Shown here: in pieces, positions 33,548 through 43,331 of the stretch
Layout: each line of letters opens with the position of its first letter
Numbering within the stretch: position 1 is the first letter of the stretch
Assembly (NCBI RefSeq): GCF_003952365.1
Contig: NZ_CP034443.1
Span: forward strand, 5,821,001-5,885,000
From: Mesorhizobium sp. M9A.F.Ca.ET.002.03.1.2
Lineage (GTDB): Bacteria > Pseudomonadota > Alphaproteobacteria > Rhizobiales > Rhizobiaceae
Direction: 5' to 3'
DNA: 64,000 bases
Translations under genes and position numbers: made by a program
Notes under the pieces: generated by a model
Told to the model about the DNA's origin: nothing
The model's input: the letters and a program-made list of their open reading frames with translations, nothing else
Database searches by the model: none

Positions 33548-33908
33548 GACGATCCCCCACTATACTGCGCAAACAGGTAGCTACTTTTCAGCCTTGGCAG
33601 ATATCAACAGTCATCCGTCCGGCGAACGAACGCCGGCCGAGAAACAACATCGCTGATCGTATGAACTTTGGTTAACGATTGGATGACAAGATCTTGTGGG
33701 GGCGACTCTTTGTATTCGAATCTTTCCAACCGCCGCACTTACCCTGGAGAATCGTTTGGCAAGCCCGCGCTTCGTGCGTGATCGGCGCGTTGCAGCCCGG
33801 CGATCTTGCCAAGGCAAGGCACACCATCCCAGCGCCGATGAATGGTCAGCGTTTCAGGCCTGAGCAGCCAGCCGCCTCTACGCAGCCCCTGCGAAGTCCA
33901 CGACAATC
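33548..33908. other. Gene-free interval of 361 bp
   Basis: This is the upstream region of pstS and the downstream region of the oxygenase gene. CCGGCG-AACGAA-CGCCGG (about 33620) is a 6-bp hairpin. TTGTCAT-like halves occur near 33680 on the minus strand but no complete Pho box is visible. No gene is supported. Confidence 0.4.
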
Positions 33909-34652
33909 TTACTTCGCGTCGTGGAAGATGATGCCGACGGTGTGGCGCATGCCGGAGCGAAGCCGACTGACGCCGTGCCTGAGATTGACCCGGTAATTGC
34001 CCCTTGCGCCCTGGACCGGGCGATTGTGGACCGCGAAAGCAACCGCGTCGCCAAGGCCGAGCGGCACCACCTCGGCGCGGCTCTGCATACGCGGACGCTG
34101 CTCGGTCAGCACGAACTCGCCGCCGGTGAAATCCTTATCCGGTTCGGACAGCAGGATCGCCACCTGCAGCGGGAAGGCAAGATCGCCGTAGAGATCCTGA
34201 TGCAGGCAGTTGAAGTCGCCGGGACCATATTGCAGCAGCAGCGGCGTCGGCCGCGTCTGGCCCTGGTCGTGGCATTGCTTGAGGAACGCCGCGTGTTCGT
34301 CCGGGTAGCGCTGGGCAAGCCCCAAGCGCTCGTTCCAGTCGTTGGCGACCGCGGCGAGGCGCGGATAGAGCGCGGTACGCAGGCCGCCGATCAGCTCCGG
34401 CAAGGGATAGCTGAAGTAACGATACTCGCCCTTGCCGAAGCCGTGCCGCGCCATATGGACATGGCTGCGGAAATGGCTTTCGTCCGGATAGAGCGTCGCG
34501 ATCTGCCTGCACTCCTGCGGCGTCAGCAGCTTTTCCATCACCGCGCAGCCATAGCCGCTCATCTCCCCGGCCAACGCCTGCCAATCATATCCGGCGACGC
34601 GCGCCCGTGCCGATCGGACCGCTGCTTTCGAACCTATCGAATGGATGGTCAT
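33909..34652 (-). CDS. Fe(II)/2-oxoglutarate oxygenase, PF09859 (Oxygenase-NA) family
   Basis: This 247-aa protein carries the 2-oxoglutarate oxygenase iron site: H151 and D153 in CLHQDLYGD, and H226 in NLRHGVSRLR, whose arginine can bind 2-oxoglutarate. Other strongly conserved parts are MARHGFGKGEYRYFSYPLP and TEQRPRMQSRAEVVPL. The family is described as oxygenases acting on damaged nucleic acid; the actual substrate is not proven here. ATG 34652 was chosen because GGAGG sits seven bases upstream. It is divergent from nfeD with about 180 bp between. Confidence 0.87.
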   Translation of the reverse strand: MTIHSIGSKAAVRSARARVAGYDWQALAGEMSGYGCAVMEKLLTPQECRQIATLYPDESHFRSHVHMARHGFGKGEYRYFSYPLPELIGGLRTALYPRLAAVANDWNERLGLAQRYPDEHAAFLKQCHDQGQTRPTPLLLQYGPGDFNCLHQDLYGDLAFPLQVAILLSEPDKDFTGGEFVLTEQRPRMQSRAEVVPLGLGDAVAFAVHNRPVQGARGNYRVNLRHGVSRLRSGMRHTVGIIFHDAK

Positions 34653-34832
34653 GGCTTTGCCTCCTCCGGCTTCGCGGGCTCCTGCCATAAGATGGGTGAG
34701 AAACGGGTGCAAACCACCCGTTTCCTGCCAATCGGGTTGCGAAGCTGCCGATCTCGCCATTGCGCCGCTGCGCGCGACGCATCATGGATTTCGGCAAAAT
34801 CGAGCCCATATCCCTAGTATGGAGCTTTGAGC

Positions 34833-36248
34833 GTGAAACTCGCGCATGCAGCCCTGCTTGCGGCGGCTTTCGTGGCCGTCATGGTCGTTTGCCCTTCTTT
34901 CCTAGCCGGAGAAGCGAGCGGCCAGGACAGGATTGCGCTGCGCGTCGAGATAGACGGCGCCATCGGTCCGGCGAGCGCCAGGCAGTTCAATGAAGCGCTG
35001 GCGGTCGCCACGGAGCGAAACGCCGAGGTTCTCATCCTGCAGATGAACACGCCCGGCGGGTTGGCCACCTCGATGCGCGAGATGATCGCCGACATCCTCG
35101 CCTCGCCGGTGCCCGTCATCGGCCATGTCGCGCCCGCCGGCGGGCATGCGGCAAGCGCCGGAACCTACATCCTCTACGCGACCCATGTGGCGGCGATGGC
35201 GCCCGGCACCAATCTGGGTGCGGCAACGCCCGTCGAGCTTGGCGGACCGCTGCCATCCTTTCCCGGCGACGGCGACGACAAGAACGACGGCACAGGCTCA
35301 GAGGCGGGCAAGGACGAGAAGAACGCCACCGGACCGCCGCCGGGCGATGCGATGACGGCCAAGGCGACGAACGACGCGGTTGCCTTGATCCGCAGCCTGG
35401 CTGAACTGCGCGGGCGCAATGCCGATTGGGGTGAAAAGGCCGTGCGCGAGGCGGCCAGCCTGTCGGCCAATGCGGCGCTGCGGGAGCATGTCGTCGATTT
35501 CGTCGCCCGCGACACGACCGAACTGCTTCGGCTGGCCGACGGCCGGACGGTGGAAGTGGCCGGCAGGAAAGAGGTGTTGGCGACGAAAGGGCTGCCGGTC
35601 GAAACGCTGGAGCCCGGCTGGCTCATCCGGCTTCTCGCCGTCATCACGGATCCCAACATCGCCGTCATCCTGATGCTGATCGGCGTCTATGGTCTCGTCT
35701 TCGAGTTCACGAGCCCGGGCGCGGTCGCGCCCGGTGTGATCGGCACGATCTGCCTCTTGCTCGGGCTCTATGCGCTCAATTTCCTGCCGATCAACTATGC
35801 CGGCCTTGCCTTGATGCTGCTTGGCATCATCTTCCTGGTCGTCGAGGCCTTCAACCCCACCGTGGTCCTTGGGCTGGGAGGCGTGACTGCGTTTCTGCTG
35901 GGCGCTGCCATGCTGCTCAAGACCGAGGGGCCCGGCTTCGAGATGTCATGGACCGTCATGGGCATCGCCGCCGCCCTGACGCTTGGCCTGGCGCTCCTGA
36001 CCGGCAGCTATCTCTGGGCCGCGCGCAGGAACGCTCCGCGTGTTGGCGCACAGGCCATGCAGGGGTTGCCGGCCAAGGTCCTCGACTGGGAGGGCAGCGA
36101 GGGCCACGTGCTTGCCCGGGGCGAGCGCTGGCGGGCAAAAGCCGACGAACCGCTTGCATTGGGCGACAGCGTCGAGGTGACCGATGTCAGGGATCTCGTG
36201 CTGACGATACGGCGCCGCGATGCGCGAAGCAAAGGAGCAAGGCAATGA
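34833..36248 (+). CDS. nfeD: NfeD-family membrane protein with ClpP/SppA-like domain
   Basis: This 471-aa protein has a signal/anchor segment, a periplasmic serine-protease-like domain ([20 protein letters not shown] and [20 protein letters not shown]; the second contains the nucleophile-region Ser), a charged linker, four or five transmembrane helices (residues about 270-400) and a C-terminal OB-like NfeD domain. Partner proteins are slipins of the SPFH family, one of which overlaps the end of this gene. GTG 34833 has GGAG eight bases upstream; a TTG at 34827 is the alternative. It is named for nodulation efficiency in rhizobia. Confidence 0.85.
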   Translation: MKLAHAALLAAAFVAVMVVCPSFLAGEASGQDRIALRVEIDGAIGPASARQFNEALAVATERNAEVLILQMNTPGGLATSMREMIADILASPVPVIGHVAPAGGHAASAGTYILYATHVAAMAPGTNLGAATPVELGGPLPSFPGDGDDKNDGTGSEAGKDEKNATGPPPGDAMTAKATNDAVALIRSLAELRGRNADWGEKAVREAASLSANAALREHVVDFVARDTTELLRLADGRTVEVAGRKEVLATKGLPVETLEPGWLIRLLAVITDPNIAVILMLIGVYGLVFEFTSPGAVAPGVIGTICLLLGLYALNFLPINYAGLALMLLGIIFLVVEAFNPTVVLGLGGVTAFLLGAAMLLKTEGPGFEMSWTVMGIAAALTLGLALLTGSYLWAARRNAPRVGAQAMQGLPAKVLDWEGSEGHVLARGERWRAKADEPLALGDSVEVTDVRDLVLTIRRRDARSKGARQ

Positions 36249-37006
36249 TCACCGCGTATGTGGCCTATCTGGTACTCGCGCTTGTCGTGCTCATGTTCCT
36301 TGCCGCGGCCATTCGCATCCTGCGGGAATATCAGCGTGGCGTCGTCTTCACGCTCGGCCGCTTCACCGGGGTCAAGGGGCCTGGCCTGATCATCCTCATC
36401 CCCTTCGTGCAGCAGATGGTGAAGGTCGATCTGCGGGTGGTGGTCCAGGACGTGCCGCCGCAGGACGTGATCTCGCGTGACAACGTCTCGGTGAAGGTCA
36501 ACGCGGTGCTGTATTTTCGCATCGTCGATGCCGAGCGGGCGGTCATCCAGGTCGAGGACTTCATGGCCGCGACCAACCAGCTGGCACAGACCACGTTGCG
36601 CTCGGTGCTCGGCAAGCATGAGCTCGATGAAATGCTGGCCGAACGTGACAGGCTCAACAGCGACATCCAGGAGATCCTCGATCAGCGAACCGATGCCTGG
36701 GGCATCAAGGTCTCCGATGTCGAGATCAAGCATGTCGACCTCAACGAGAACATGATCCGCGCCATCGCCAAGCAGGCCGAGGCCGAACGGCTGCGGCGCG
36801 CGAAGGTGATCAACGCCGACGGCGAACAGCAGGCGGCGGCAAAACTCGTCGAGGCCGGCAAGATGCTGGCCGAGGAACCGCAGGCCATGCAGCTGCGCTA
36901 CTTCGAGGCTCTCCATGACATCGCCGGTGAGCGCTCGTCGACAGTCGTGTTCCCGCTGCCGGTGGATCTGCTCAGCCAGTTCCTGAAACAGCAGGCTGGG
37001 AAGTGA
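36245..37006 (+). CDS. Slipin (SPFH/stomatin-family membrane protein)
   Basis: This 253-aa slipin has an N-terminal hydrophobic anchor ([19 protein letters not shown]) and the SPFH/PHB domain (residues about 30-200, [40 protein letters not shown]). The C-terminal coiled coil [20 protein letters not shown] is typical for oligomerisation. Its ATG overlaps the nfeD stop (ATGA), so the two are translated together and should form a membrane complex. The role may be membrane domain organisation or quality control. Confidence 0.9.
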   Translation: MITAYVAYLVLALVVLMFLAAAIRILREYQRGVVFTLGRFTGVKGPGLIILIPFVQQMVKVDLRVVVQDVPPQDVISRDNVSVKVNAVLYFRIVDAERAVIQVEDFMAATNQLAQTTLRSVLGKHELDEMLAERDRLNSDIQEILDQRTDAWGIKVSDVEIKHVDLNENMIRAIAKQAEAERLRRAKVINADGEQQAAAKLVEAGKMLAEEPQAMQLRYFEALHDIAGERSSTVVFPLPVDLLSQFLKQQAGK

Positions 37007-37017
37007 GGGCGCCCTTT

Positions 37018-37072
37018 GCGATTGGCGAAAGCAGAGACGACATCCCCCCTCATCCCCGCCTTCGCTAATCGC
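37018..37072. terminator. Imperfect inverted repeat after slipin gene
   Basis: GCGATTGGCGAA (37018-37029) and TTCGCTAATCGC (37061-37072) are complementary except one position and are separated by 31 bases. The pair lies between convergent slipin and LysR genes and may act as a bidirectional terminator or be a repeat. There is no T-tract. Confidence 0.4.
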
Positions 37073-37110
37073 CAATGTGCAGGGGAGTGCCATCGGCAGC
37101 TTTCCACCCC

Positions 37111-38040
37111 TCAGCTACGCCACGGCGGGACGGGTGCAAAGCGTTTGCCGATCCAGTCGGCGAAGGCGCGTGTCTTGGCCGCTTGCCCCTTGGCCGAAGG
37201 TGTAACGACATAGACAGCGCCCTCGTCGGCAAGCGTCCAATCTTCGAGCACTGGCACCAGTCGGCCGTCGGCGAGTTCGCGTCCGACCAGCCAATCCGTG
37301 CTCATCATCAGTCCGACGCCCTGCACGGCGGCTTCGACCAGCACCTCGGCATCGTCGGTGACCAGCGGCCCCGAGACGTCGATATGGACGCGTCTGCCCG
37401 TGCCGTCGGTCATCTCCCAGGTCGGAAAGGTCTGGAAGCCCGAGAAGCCGAGGCAGCTATGCTCCAGAAGTGCCTCCGGCGTAGACGGCGTGCCCCGGCG
37501 GGCGAGGTAGGACGGCGCGGCGCACAGCAGCCGCCGCCGTGTCGCGATCTTGCGCGCCACCAGCCGCGAGTCCTCCAGCGCGCCGAGACGGATGGCGACA
37601 TCGAAATTCTCGGCGACGAGATCGACGAAGCGATTGGAGAACTCGGCTTCGATGTGGACGTCTGGAAATTCAGCGAGAAATTGCGGCAGCAGCGGGCCGA
37701 TCCACATGCGCCCAAACGAGCCGGGCAGAGCCAGCCGCAGCACCCCGCGCGGCCTGCCGCCTGAATGCGCCGATGCGGCAGCCTCGGCTTCGTCGATCGC
37801 GGCAAGGATGGCGCGGACGCGGATGAGAAAGTCCGATCCCGCCTCGGTCAGCGACACGCTGCGCGTTGTCCGGTGCAGCAGCCGCACGCCCAGCCGCTCC
37901 TCTAACGAGGCAAGACGACGCGACAGGATTGTCGCGTCGCGGCCGATGCGAGCCGCCGCCTTGGTGAAGGAACGTGCGTCGGCGATCGCCGCGAAGGCGG
38001 CCATTTCGGCCAGTGCCGCCGGTTCGTTCAATTGCTGCAT
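37111..38040 (-). CDS. LysR-family transcriptional regulator
   Basis: This 309-aa regulator has a winged helix-turn-helix in residues about 8-65 (SFTKAAARIGRDATILSRRL) and a substrate-binding-like effector domain from about 95. The subfamily resembles the CrgA/AaeR group (GVLRLALPGSFGRMWIGPLL). It starts at ATG 38040 and is divergent from the quinone oxidoreductase gene at 38152 with a 111-bp gap, which suggests it regulates that gene. No operator can be named with confidence. Confidence 0.92.
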   Translation of the reverse strand: MQQLNEPAALAEMAAFAAIADARSFTKAAARIGRDATILSRRLASLEERLGVRLLHRTTRSVSLTEAGSDFLIRVRAILAAIDEAEAAASAHSGGRPRGVLRLALPGSFGRMWIGPLLPQFLAEFPDVHIEAEFSNRFVDLVAENFDVAIRLGALEDSRLVARKIATRRRLLCAAPSYLARRGTPSTPEALLEHSCLGFSGFQTFPTWEMTDGTGRRVHIDVSGPLVTDDAEVLVEAAVQGVGLMMSTDWLVGRELADGRLVPVLEDWTLADEGAVYVVTPSAKGQAAKTRAFADWIGKRFAPVPPWRS

Positions 38041-38151
38041 AAGACGCAGGTCTCAAATGCGGAAATCAAGGATTATGCACCAATAGCGCAGCAGCTAGTT
38101 TCGCTCAATCCCATCTTGGCCCGTCAATCGGCCCAGCAACCGGAGTGAGAC

Positions 38152-39162
38152 ATGAAAGCCATTGAACTGACTGCCCCCAGACTGGACGCCTTTCGCGCGG
38201 CCACCGTTGCCACACCTGAACCGCAGCGCGGCGAAGTGCTGATCCGCCTGCGCGCGGCAAGCCTGAATTTCGTCGACGTGGCGGTGGCGAGCGGCAACTA
38301 CCCAGGTCCGAGCTTTCCGCTCATACCGGTCGTCGACGGCGCCGGTGAGATCGTCGGCATAGGCGAGGGTGTGTCGAGGCTTGCAGTCAATGACCGCGTC
38401 ATGGCTCATGCAAAGCCGCACTGGATCGGCGGCCGCCCGCGGCCGTACGAGACCAGCGAGATGCGCGGCGTGACGCTGCCCGGATCACTCGCCGAATATG
38501 TGGCACTGCCGGCCAACGCCGTCGTACCGATGCCGGCGCACCTGTCCTTCGAGGCGGCGGCGACGCTGCCCATCGCCGGGACCACCGCGTGGAATGCGAT
38601 CCGCGCCGCCGATGCCGGGCCCGGGTCGGTCGTCGTCCTGCTCGGCACCGGCGGTGTCTCGATATTGACCCTGCAGCTGGCCAAGGCAGCCGGCGCCACC
38701 GTCATCATCACCTCGTCGTCGGACGAAAAGCTGGCGCGCGCCAAGGCCTTGGGCGCCGACCACCTGATCAACTACAGCATGACGCCTGACTGGGATGCCA
38801 AGGTGCTCGAGCTGACCAATGGCCTCGGCGCCGACCTTATCGTAGAGACCGGCGGTTCGGCCACTTTCGCCCGCTCCATCAATGCCGCGGCACCGGGCGG
38901 CACGGTGTTCGTCATCGGCTTCGTCACCGGCGCAGAGGCCACCGCAAACCTGTTTCCGATCATCATCAAGGCGCTCAAACTGGTGGGCAACAACACCGGT
39001 TCGGTGTCCGATCTGCGCGATGCCGCGCGCGCCATCGGCACCAGCCGTATCGATCCGGTCATCGACACGGTCTACAGCGAGGAGCAAGCGACCGAAGCCT
39101 ACACGCATATGGCAGCCGGGGGCCGGCATTTCGGCAAGCTTGCGCTTACGTTGACATGGTGA
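38152..39162 (+). CDS. Zinc-independent alcohol dehydrogenase/quinone oxidoreductase (MDR family)
   Basis: This 336-aa medium-chain reductase has the GroES-like N-terminal domain and the NAD(P)-binding Rossmann fold (VVVLLGTGGVSILTLQLAKA, GGSATFARSINAAAPGGTVF). The catalytic-zinc residues of true alcohol dehydrogenases are not evident, so reduction of quinones or enones with NADPH is more likely. GGAGTGAG lies six bases upstream of the ATG. It is divergent from a LysR regulator and probably induced through it. Confidence 0.9.
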   Translation: MKAIELTAPRLDAFRAATVATPEPQRGEVLIRLRAASLNFVDVAVASGNYPGPSFPLIPVVDGAGEIVGIGEGVSRLAVNDRVMAHAKPHWIGGRPRPYETSEMRGVTLPGSLAEYVALPANAVVPMPAHLSFEAAATLPIAGTTAWNAIRAADAGPGSVVVLLGTGGVSILTLQLAKAAGATVIITSSSDEKLARAKALGADHLINYSMTPDWDAKVLELTNGLGADLIVETGGSATFARSINAAAPGGTVFVIGFVTGAEATANLFPIIIKALKLVGNNTGSVSDLRDAARAIGTSRIDPVIDTVYSEEQATEAYTHMAAGGRHFGKLALTLTW

Positions 39163-39371
39163 GCCTGGAAAAGGCGGAGCGCGGTTTCATTCCAGCTCGG
39201 TTCCTCTCCCCCGCTTCGCGGTGGAGAAGTGAGTTAGCTATTTCGTATAGTCAGGCCCAAAACGTGTCGGCAGGCCGTCAGCGAGTTTCAACCAGAGCAT
39301 GGCCTTGGCGCCATCCGATTGTCGCTTCGCTTTTATGAGTCCGCAGCTTCGCTCCTCAGGCTGGCGGGACA

Positions 39372-39527
39372 GCACCCCCTCTGTCCTGCCGGACATCTCC
39401 CCCTCAAGGGGGGAGATTATCGCTCAACCGCTTTCGCCAACCACAAGCGATGGAGAGCTGGCGGAGCGCCGAAGCTGCCAATCTCCCCCCTTGAGGGGGA
39501 GATGTCCGGCAGGACAGAGGGGGGTGC
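39372..39527. repeat. Large 47-bp inverted repeat with 61-base loop
   Basis: Arms 39372-39418 and 39480-39527 are near-perfect reverse complements (one to two C/G-run length differences) and share the core CTGTCCTGCCGGACATCTCC. The loop contains GCGGAGCGCCGAAGC. It lies between a convergent gene pair and looks like a rhizobial intergenic mosaic-type element. Related shorter pieces occur at 27604-27634 and 43444-43468. RNA from this region would fold into a long hairpin. Confidence 0.85.
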
Positions 39528-39553
39528 TTCGCACGACCCTCCCCCTTTAGCAG

Positions 39554-41875
39554 CTAGATCAGCTTCTCCAGCGTGATCGGCAGGTCCCTTACCCTTTTTC
39601 CGGTGGCGTGGAACACCGCATTGGCAATTGCCGGCGCCACGCCGACGATGCCCAACTCTCCCACCCCCTTGCCGCCGAGCACGGAGGAATGCAGGTCGGG
39701 GATGCCGACCGAGATCACCTCGATGTCGGGAATGTCGGCATTGGTCGCGATGAGATAGTCGGCCAGGTTGTTGTTGACGATGCGGCCGTGGCGGCGGTCG
39801 ACGATGCCTTCCTCCAGCAGCGCCTGGCCGATGCCCATGATGATGCCGCCCTTCCACTGGCTTTCGGCGAGCTTGGGATTGTAGAGCCGGCCCGAATCCA
39901 GCGCCGACACCACGCGCGACACGCGAACCGTGCCAAAGTCCTCGTCGACGCGCACCTCGATGAAATGCGCGCACCAGCTGTGGCGGGAATAGTCGCCCTC
40001 GGTATGGGATAGTGCCGTCGCGATGGTCGTGTAGTTCTTGTAGCGATCCTCGACTGTGGAGTTGGCCGGCATGGTGTCGCCCATCGCCTCGATCCGGTCG
40101 CGCCCGACGCTGCCGAGCAGTTCGGCGATGGAGACCTCCGGACCGTCGCCGCGCGGTGGCCTTATGCGGCCGTTGGCGACGACCAGCGTGTTGGCTTGCA
40201 GCGCATGGAACGGCGAATTTGGATCGCTGATCGCCAGCCCGACCAGCTGGTCGAGCGCCGCACTTGCCGCCTTGTGCACGGCGCCGGTCATCACGCCGGC
40301 CAGCCGTGACCCGCCGGTGACGCCGGCGCGGGGATAGCGGGAGTCACCCAGCTTCACCACGACGTTTTCAGCCGGCACGCCCACCACTTCGCCGGCGGTC
40401 TGCGCCAGGATCGTATAGGTGCCCTGCCCCATGTCGATCGACGAGCTTTCGACCTCGACCGAGCCGTCGGCGAGAATGCGCACGACAGCTTCGCCATAGG
40501 CGCGCCGCACCGGATAGGTGCCGGCGGCAACGCCCCAGCCGATCAGCTGGTTGCCATCGCGCATCGCGCGCGGCTGAAGGCTGCGCTTCGACCAGCCGAA
40601 GGCCTCGGCGCCGGCCGCGAAGGCCTCGCGCAGCTGTCGTGTCGACCACGGCTTTCTCACCTCCGGATCCTGTTCGGCGTAGTTCCTGAGCCGGATTTCC
40701 AGCGGATCGATGCCGACCTCGTAGGCGAGTTCGTCGATCGCGCTTTCGATGCCAAAGGCGCTCGGGTTCTCGCCGGGCGCTCGCAACGCCCCCGGCACCA
40801 CCGTATTCACCCGCACGACATTTTGCCGCGACGAGAAATTCGGCGTCGCATACATGATCGAGGTGACCGAGCCGAGCGGCTCGACCCACATGCCGTCGAC
40901 CGAGGTCTCGTTGACGCCGCGGTGCACGATCGACTGGATCCGTCCCTCGGCGTCGGCGCCGAGCGCCACCGTCTGGCGCGTCGCCGCCCGTCCGCCATAG
41001 GCGGTGAAGGTCTGCGGCCTCGTGACCGCGAGCTTCACCGGTCGGCCGAGCATCTTCGCGGCCATCGCCGCCACCGCGCCGTAGCCGTACGCGAACGCCT
41101 TGGAGCCGAAACCGCCGCCGATATAGGGCGAGACCAGGCGCACATTCTCGAACGGCACGCCGAACCATTCGGCATAGGTCCGCGCCATGCCGTCGAGCCA
41201 TTGGCTGGGCTCCCACACCGTCAGCCGGTCGCCTTGCCAGCGTGCGATCAGGCCATGCGGTTCCATCGGCGCCTGGTATTCACGCGGCGTGTTGTAGGCG
41301 GCGCAAATCCTGACCGGGGCGGCGGCGAAAGCCGCTTGCGCATCGCCCCACTCCTTGGTCATCGTGTCGATCGCAATGCCGTCGCCGGCCTTGGCGTCGC
41401 TAAGGTCGACGATGGCCGGCGTCTCGTCATAGGCGACCTTGACCAGTGCCGCGGCCGCGACGGCCTGCTCGAAACTCTCGGCAACCACCGCCGCGACGTG
41501 CTGGCCGCTGAAGGTGATGTCGCGCGCCAGCGGGCAATAGGGAACATCCGGCGGCGGCGTGCCCAGCCAGTCCGTCGCGGTGTTGAGGCGCAACACGTTG
41601 TCCGGCGTCAGCACCAGCAACACGCCGGGTGCTGCCTCGGCGGCGGCCGTGTCGATCGAACGCACCCGGCCGGCGGCGATCGTACTCTCGACGAGAACGG
41701 CGTGGCTCAGCCCGTCGAGCTGCTGCTCGACAGCGTATTTTGCAGCACCGGTGATCTTGGCCGGCCCGTCGACGCGCGACAGCCGCCCGCCCACCGCCTC
41801 CGCCAGGACAGCGCCGTCGGAAGCGTCGCCCCTTTTCGAATCGCCATGTCGGGTTCTGATCTCGTGAACGGTCAT
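39554..41875 (-). CDS. Molybdenum hydroxylase large subunit (PaoC/YagR-like)
   Basis: This 773-aa subunit belongs to the xanthine oxidase family and holds the molybdopterin cofactor. It has SRVDGPAKITGAAKYAVEQQ near the N-terminus, YIGGGFGSKAFAYGYGAVAA, QPRAMRDGNQLIGWGVAAGT, the SSIDMGQGTYTILAQTAGEV segment and the C-terminal KGVGELGIVGVAPAIANAVF, whose Glu is the catalytic base position. Together with the next two genes it forms a complete aldehyde-oxidising enzyme. ATG 41875 (MTVHEIRTRHGD) overlaps the stop of the FAD subunit by 4 bp; the longer upstream frame is the antisense-like low-complexity extension. Presence of the typical GVGELG suggests an active enzyme. Confidence 0.9.
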   Translation of the reverse strand: MTVHEIRTRHGDSKRGDASDGAVLAEAVGGRLSRVDGPAKITGAAKYAVEQQLDGLSHAVLVESTIAAGRVRSIDTAAAEAAPGVLLVLTPDNVLRLNTATDWLGTPPPDVPYCPLARDITFSGQHVAAVVAESFEQAVAAAALVKVAYDETPAIVDLSDAKAGDGIAIDTMTKEWGDAQAAFAAAPVRICAAYNTPREYQAPMEPHGLIARWQGDRLTVWEPSQWLDGMARTYAEWFGVPFENVRLVSPYIGGGFGSKAFAYGYGAVAAMAAKMLGRPVKLAVTRPQTFTAYGGRAATRQTVALGADAEGRIQSIVHRGVNETSVDGMWVEPLGSVTSIMYATPNFSSRQNVVRVNTVVPGALRAPGENPSAFGIESAIDELAYEVGIDPLEIRLRNYAEQDPEVRKPWSTRQLREAFAAGAEAFGWSKRSLQPRAMRDGNQLIGWGVAAGTYPVRRAYGEAVVRILADGSVEVESSSIDMGQGTYTILAQTAGEVVGVPAENVVVKLGDSRYPRAGVTGGSRLAGVMTGAVHKAASAALDQLVGLAISDPNSPFHALQANTLVVANGRIRPPRGDGPEVSIAELLGSVGRDRIEAMGDTMPANSTVEDRYKNYTTIATALSHTEGDYSRHSWCAHFIEVRVDEDFGTVRVSRVVSALDSGRLYNPKLAESQWKGGIIMGIGQALLEEGIVDRRHGRIVNNNLADYLIATNADIPDIEVISVGIPDLHSSVLGGKGVGELGIVGVAPAIANAVFHATGKRVRDLPITLEKLI

Positions 41876-42855
41876 GCCGTCTCTCCCATTTTGAGGATGG
41901 CGCGGGCGACGACGCGCGGCGCCAGTTCGATCTTGTAGTGGTTGGCGCCGTGGTCGACGGCGCTCTCGACGGCGAGCAGGCTGGCGTGCCTGACCGTGTC
42001 CGGCTCCAGCACCTTGCCCTTCAGCGCCTCTTCCACGGCGCGTGCGCGCCACGGCTTGGTGGCGACGCCGCCAAGCGCCACGCGCAGGTCGCGGATCGTC
42101 CTTGCGTCGTCCTCGAACTCGATGCCGACAGCGGCACTTGCGGCGGCGAACTCATAGGACTGTCGGTCGCGGACTTTCAGATAGGTCGAACGCCGGGCTG
42201 CTTCGGAGCCCGGAATGCTGATCGCGGTGATCACCTCGCCCGGCTCGATCGCATGCTCGCGCTCAGGCGTGGCGCCCGGCAGGAGAAAAAAATCGTCGAC
42301 CGCGACCTGACGGTCACCGAGATGGACCACCGCATCGAAGGCGACCAGCGCCGTCGCCAGATCGCCCGGATAGGTGGCGATGCAGCTATCGCTGGTGCCC
42401 AGCACCGCATGGCCGCGGGTGACACCGCCGATCGCCGAGCAGCCGCTGCCGGGCGAGCGCTTGTTGCAGGCGGGGAAATTCGCCGGATCGCGGAAATACG
42501 GGCAGCGCGTGCGCTGCATCAGATTGCCGCCGATGGTCGCCATGTTGCGGAGCTGCGCCGAGGCCGCTTGCCACAGCGCTTCCGAGACGGCGGGGAACCG
42601 TCTTTTTATCTCGGCATGGTCGGCGATGCTGCTCATCCTTGCCAGCGCGCCGATCGTGGCGCCCCGGTCGTCGACCGTGATTGCGTCCAGTCCCTCGAAG
42701 TGGGTGATGTCGACTACCGTGTCGGGTTCGGCGACGCCGCATTTGGCGAGATCGATGAGTGTCGTGCCGCCGGCGAGCAGCATGGCGCCCGGCAGCGCCG
42801 CCGCCTGGCGTGCCGCATCGATGGAATTGGCGCGCAGATACGAAAAGTCCCTCAT
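41872..42855 (-). CDS. Molybdenum hydroxylase FAD subunit with extra 4Fe-4S loop (PaoB/YagS-like)
   Basis: This 327-aa subunit binds FAD in its CO-dehydrogenase-flavoprotein fold (ALPGAMLLAGGTTLIDLAKC, QLRNMATIGGNLMQRTRCPY). It contains the cysteine-rich loop CPYFRDPANFPACNKRSPG followed by SGCSA, which in the PaoABC aldehyde oxidase carries an additional 4Fe-4S cluster. That loop points to the periplasmic aldehyde oxidoreductase subgroup over xanthine dehydrogenase. ATG 42855 overlaps the stop of the upstream subunit by 4 bp; it has GGAGG upstream. Confidence 0.9.
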   Translation of the reverse strand: MRDFSYLRANSIDAARQAAALPGAMLLAGGTTLIDLAKCGVAEPDTVVDITHFEGLDAITVDDRGATIGALARMSSIADHAEIKRRFPAVSEALWQAASAQLRNMATIGGNLMQRTRCPYFRDPANFPACNKRSPGSGCSAIGGVTRGHAVLGTSDSCIATYPGDLATALVAFDAVVHLGDRQVAVDDFFLLPGATPEREHAIEPGEVITAISIPGSEAARRSTYLKVRDRQSYEFAAASAAVGIEFEDDARTIRDLRVALGGVATKPWRARAVEEALKGKVLEPDTVRHASLLAVESAVDHGANHYKIELAPRVVARAILKMGETA

Positions 42856-43331
42856 GACGCAACCTCCGTAGCTGCCTGGCGCACGGCGGCAACGATGTGC
42901 GGATAGGCGCCGCAGCGGCAGAGATTGCCGGCCATGTATTCGCGGATCTCGTCGTCCGTGCCGGCATGGCCCTCGCGGATGCAGGCGACGGCCGACATGA
43001 TCTGGCCCGGCGTGCAATAACCGCACTGGAAGGCATCCTGTTCGAGGAAAGCGGCCTGCACCGCGTGCAGCGTGCCGTCGCCCTCGGCAAGCCCTTCGAT
43101 GGTGGTGATCGACCGGCCGGCGGCCTGGGCGGCGAGCGTCAGGCAGGCCAGCACGCGCTGGCCGTCGACATGCACGGTGCAGGCGCCGCATTGACCCTGA
43201 TCACAACCCTTCTTGGTGCCGGTCAGGCCGAGATGGTCGCGCAAGGCGTCGAGCAGCGTGACACGCGGCTCGACCTGCAGTTCATGGCGATGTCCGTTGA
43301 TGGTGAGATGGATGGGGGTTTTGCTTGTCAT
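42852..43331 (-). CDS. Molybdenum hydroxylase 2Fe-2S subunit (PaoA/YagT-like)
   Basis: This 159-aa subunit carries two 2Fe-2S clusters. The plant-ferredoxin cluster is KKGCDQGQCGACTVHVDGQ plus a later Cys in VLACLTL, and the helical-domain cluster is QCGYCTPGQ and LCRCGAYPH. It is the first gene of the three-gene operon. PaoA proteins of Escherichia coli have a Tat signal, which is absent here (MTSKTPIHLTINGH), so this enzyme is probably cytoplasmic or its export depends on another route. Confidence 0.92.
   Translation of the reverse strand: MTSKTPIHLTINGHRHELQVEPRVTLLDALRDHLGLTGTKKGCDQGQCGACTVHVDGQRVLACLTLAAQAAGRSITTIEGLAEGDGTLHAVQAAFLEQDAFQCGYCTPGQIMSAVACIREGHAGTDDEIREYMAGNLCRCGAYPHIVAAVRQAATEVAS

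Noticed and set aside
33548..33700. Possible Pho box upstream of pstS
   Set aside because: Only half-sites of the TTGTCAT type are visible and they are not spaced as a complete box.
41876..42052. Longer start for the molybdenum hydroxylase large subunit
   Set aside because: The added residues are an Arg-rich shadow of the FAD subunit gene; the ATGA overlap at 41872-41875 is a normal operon junction.
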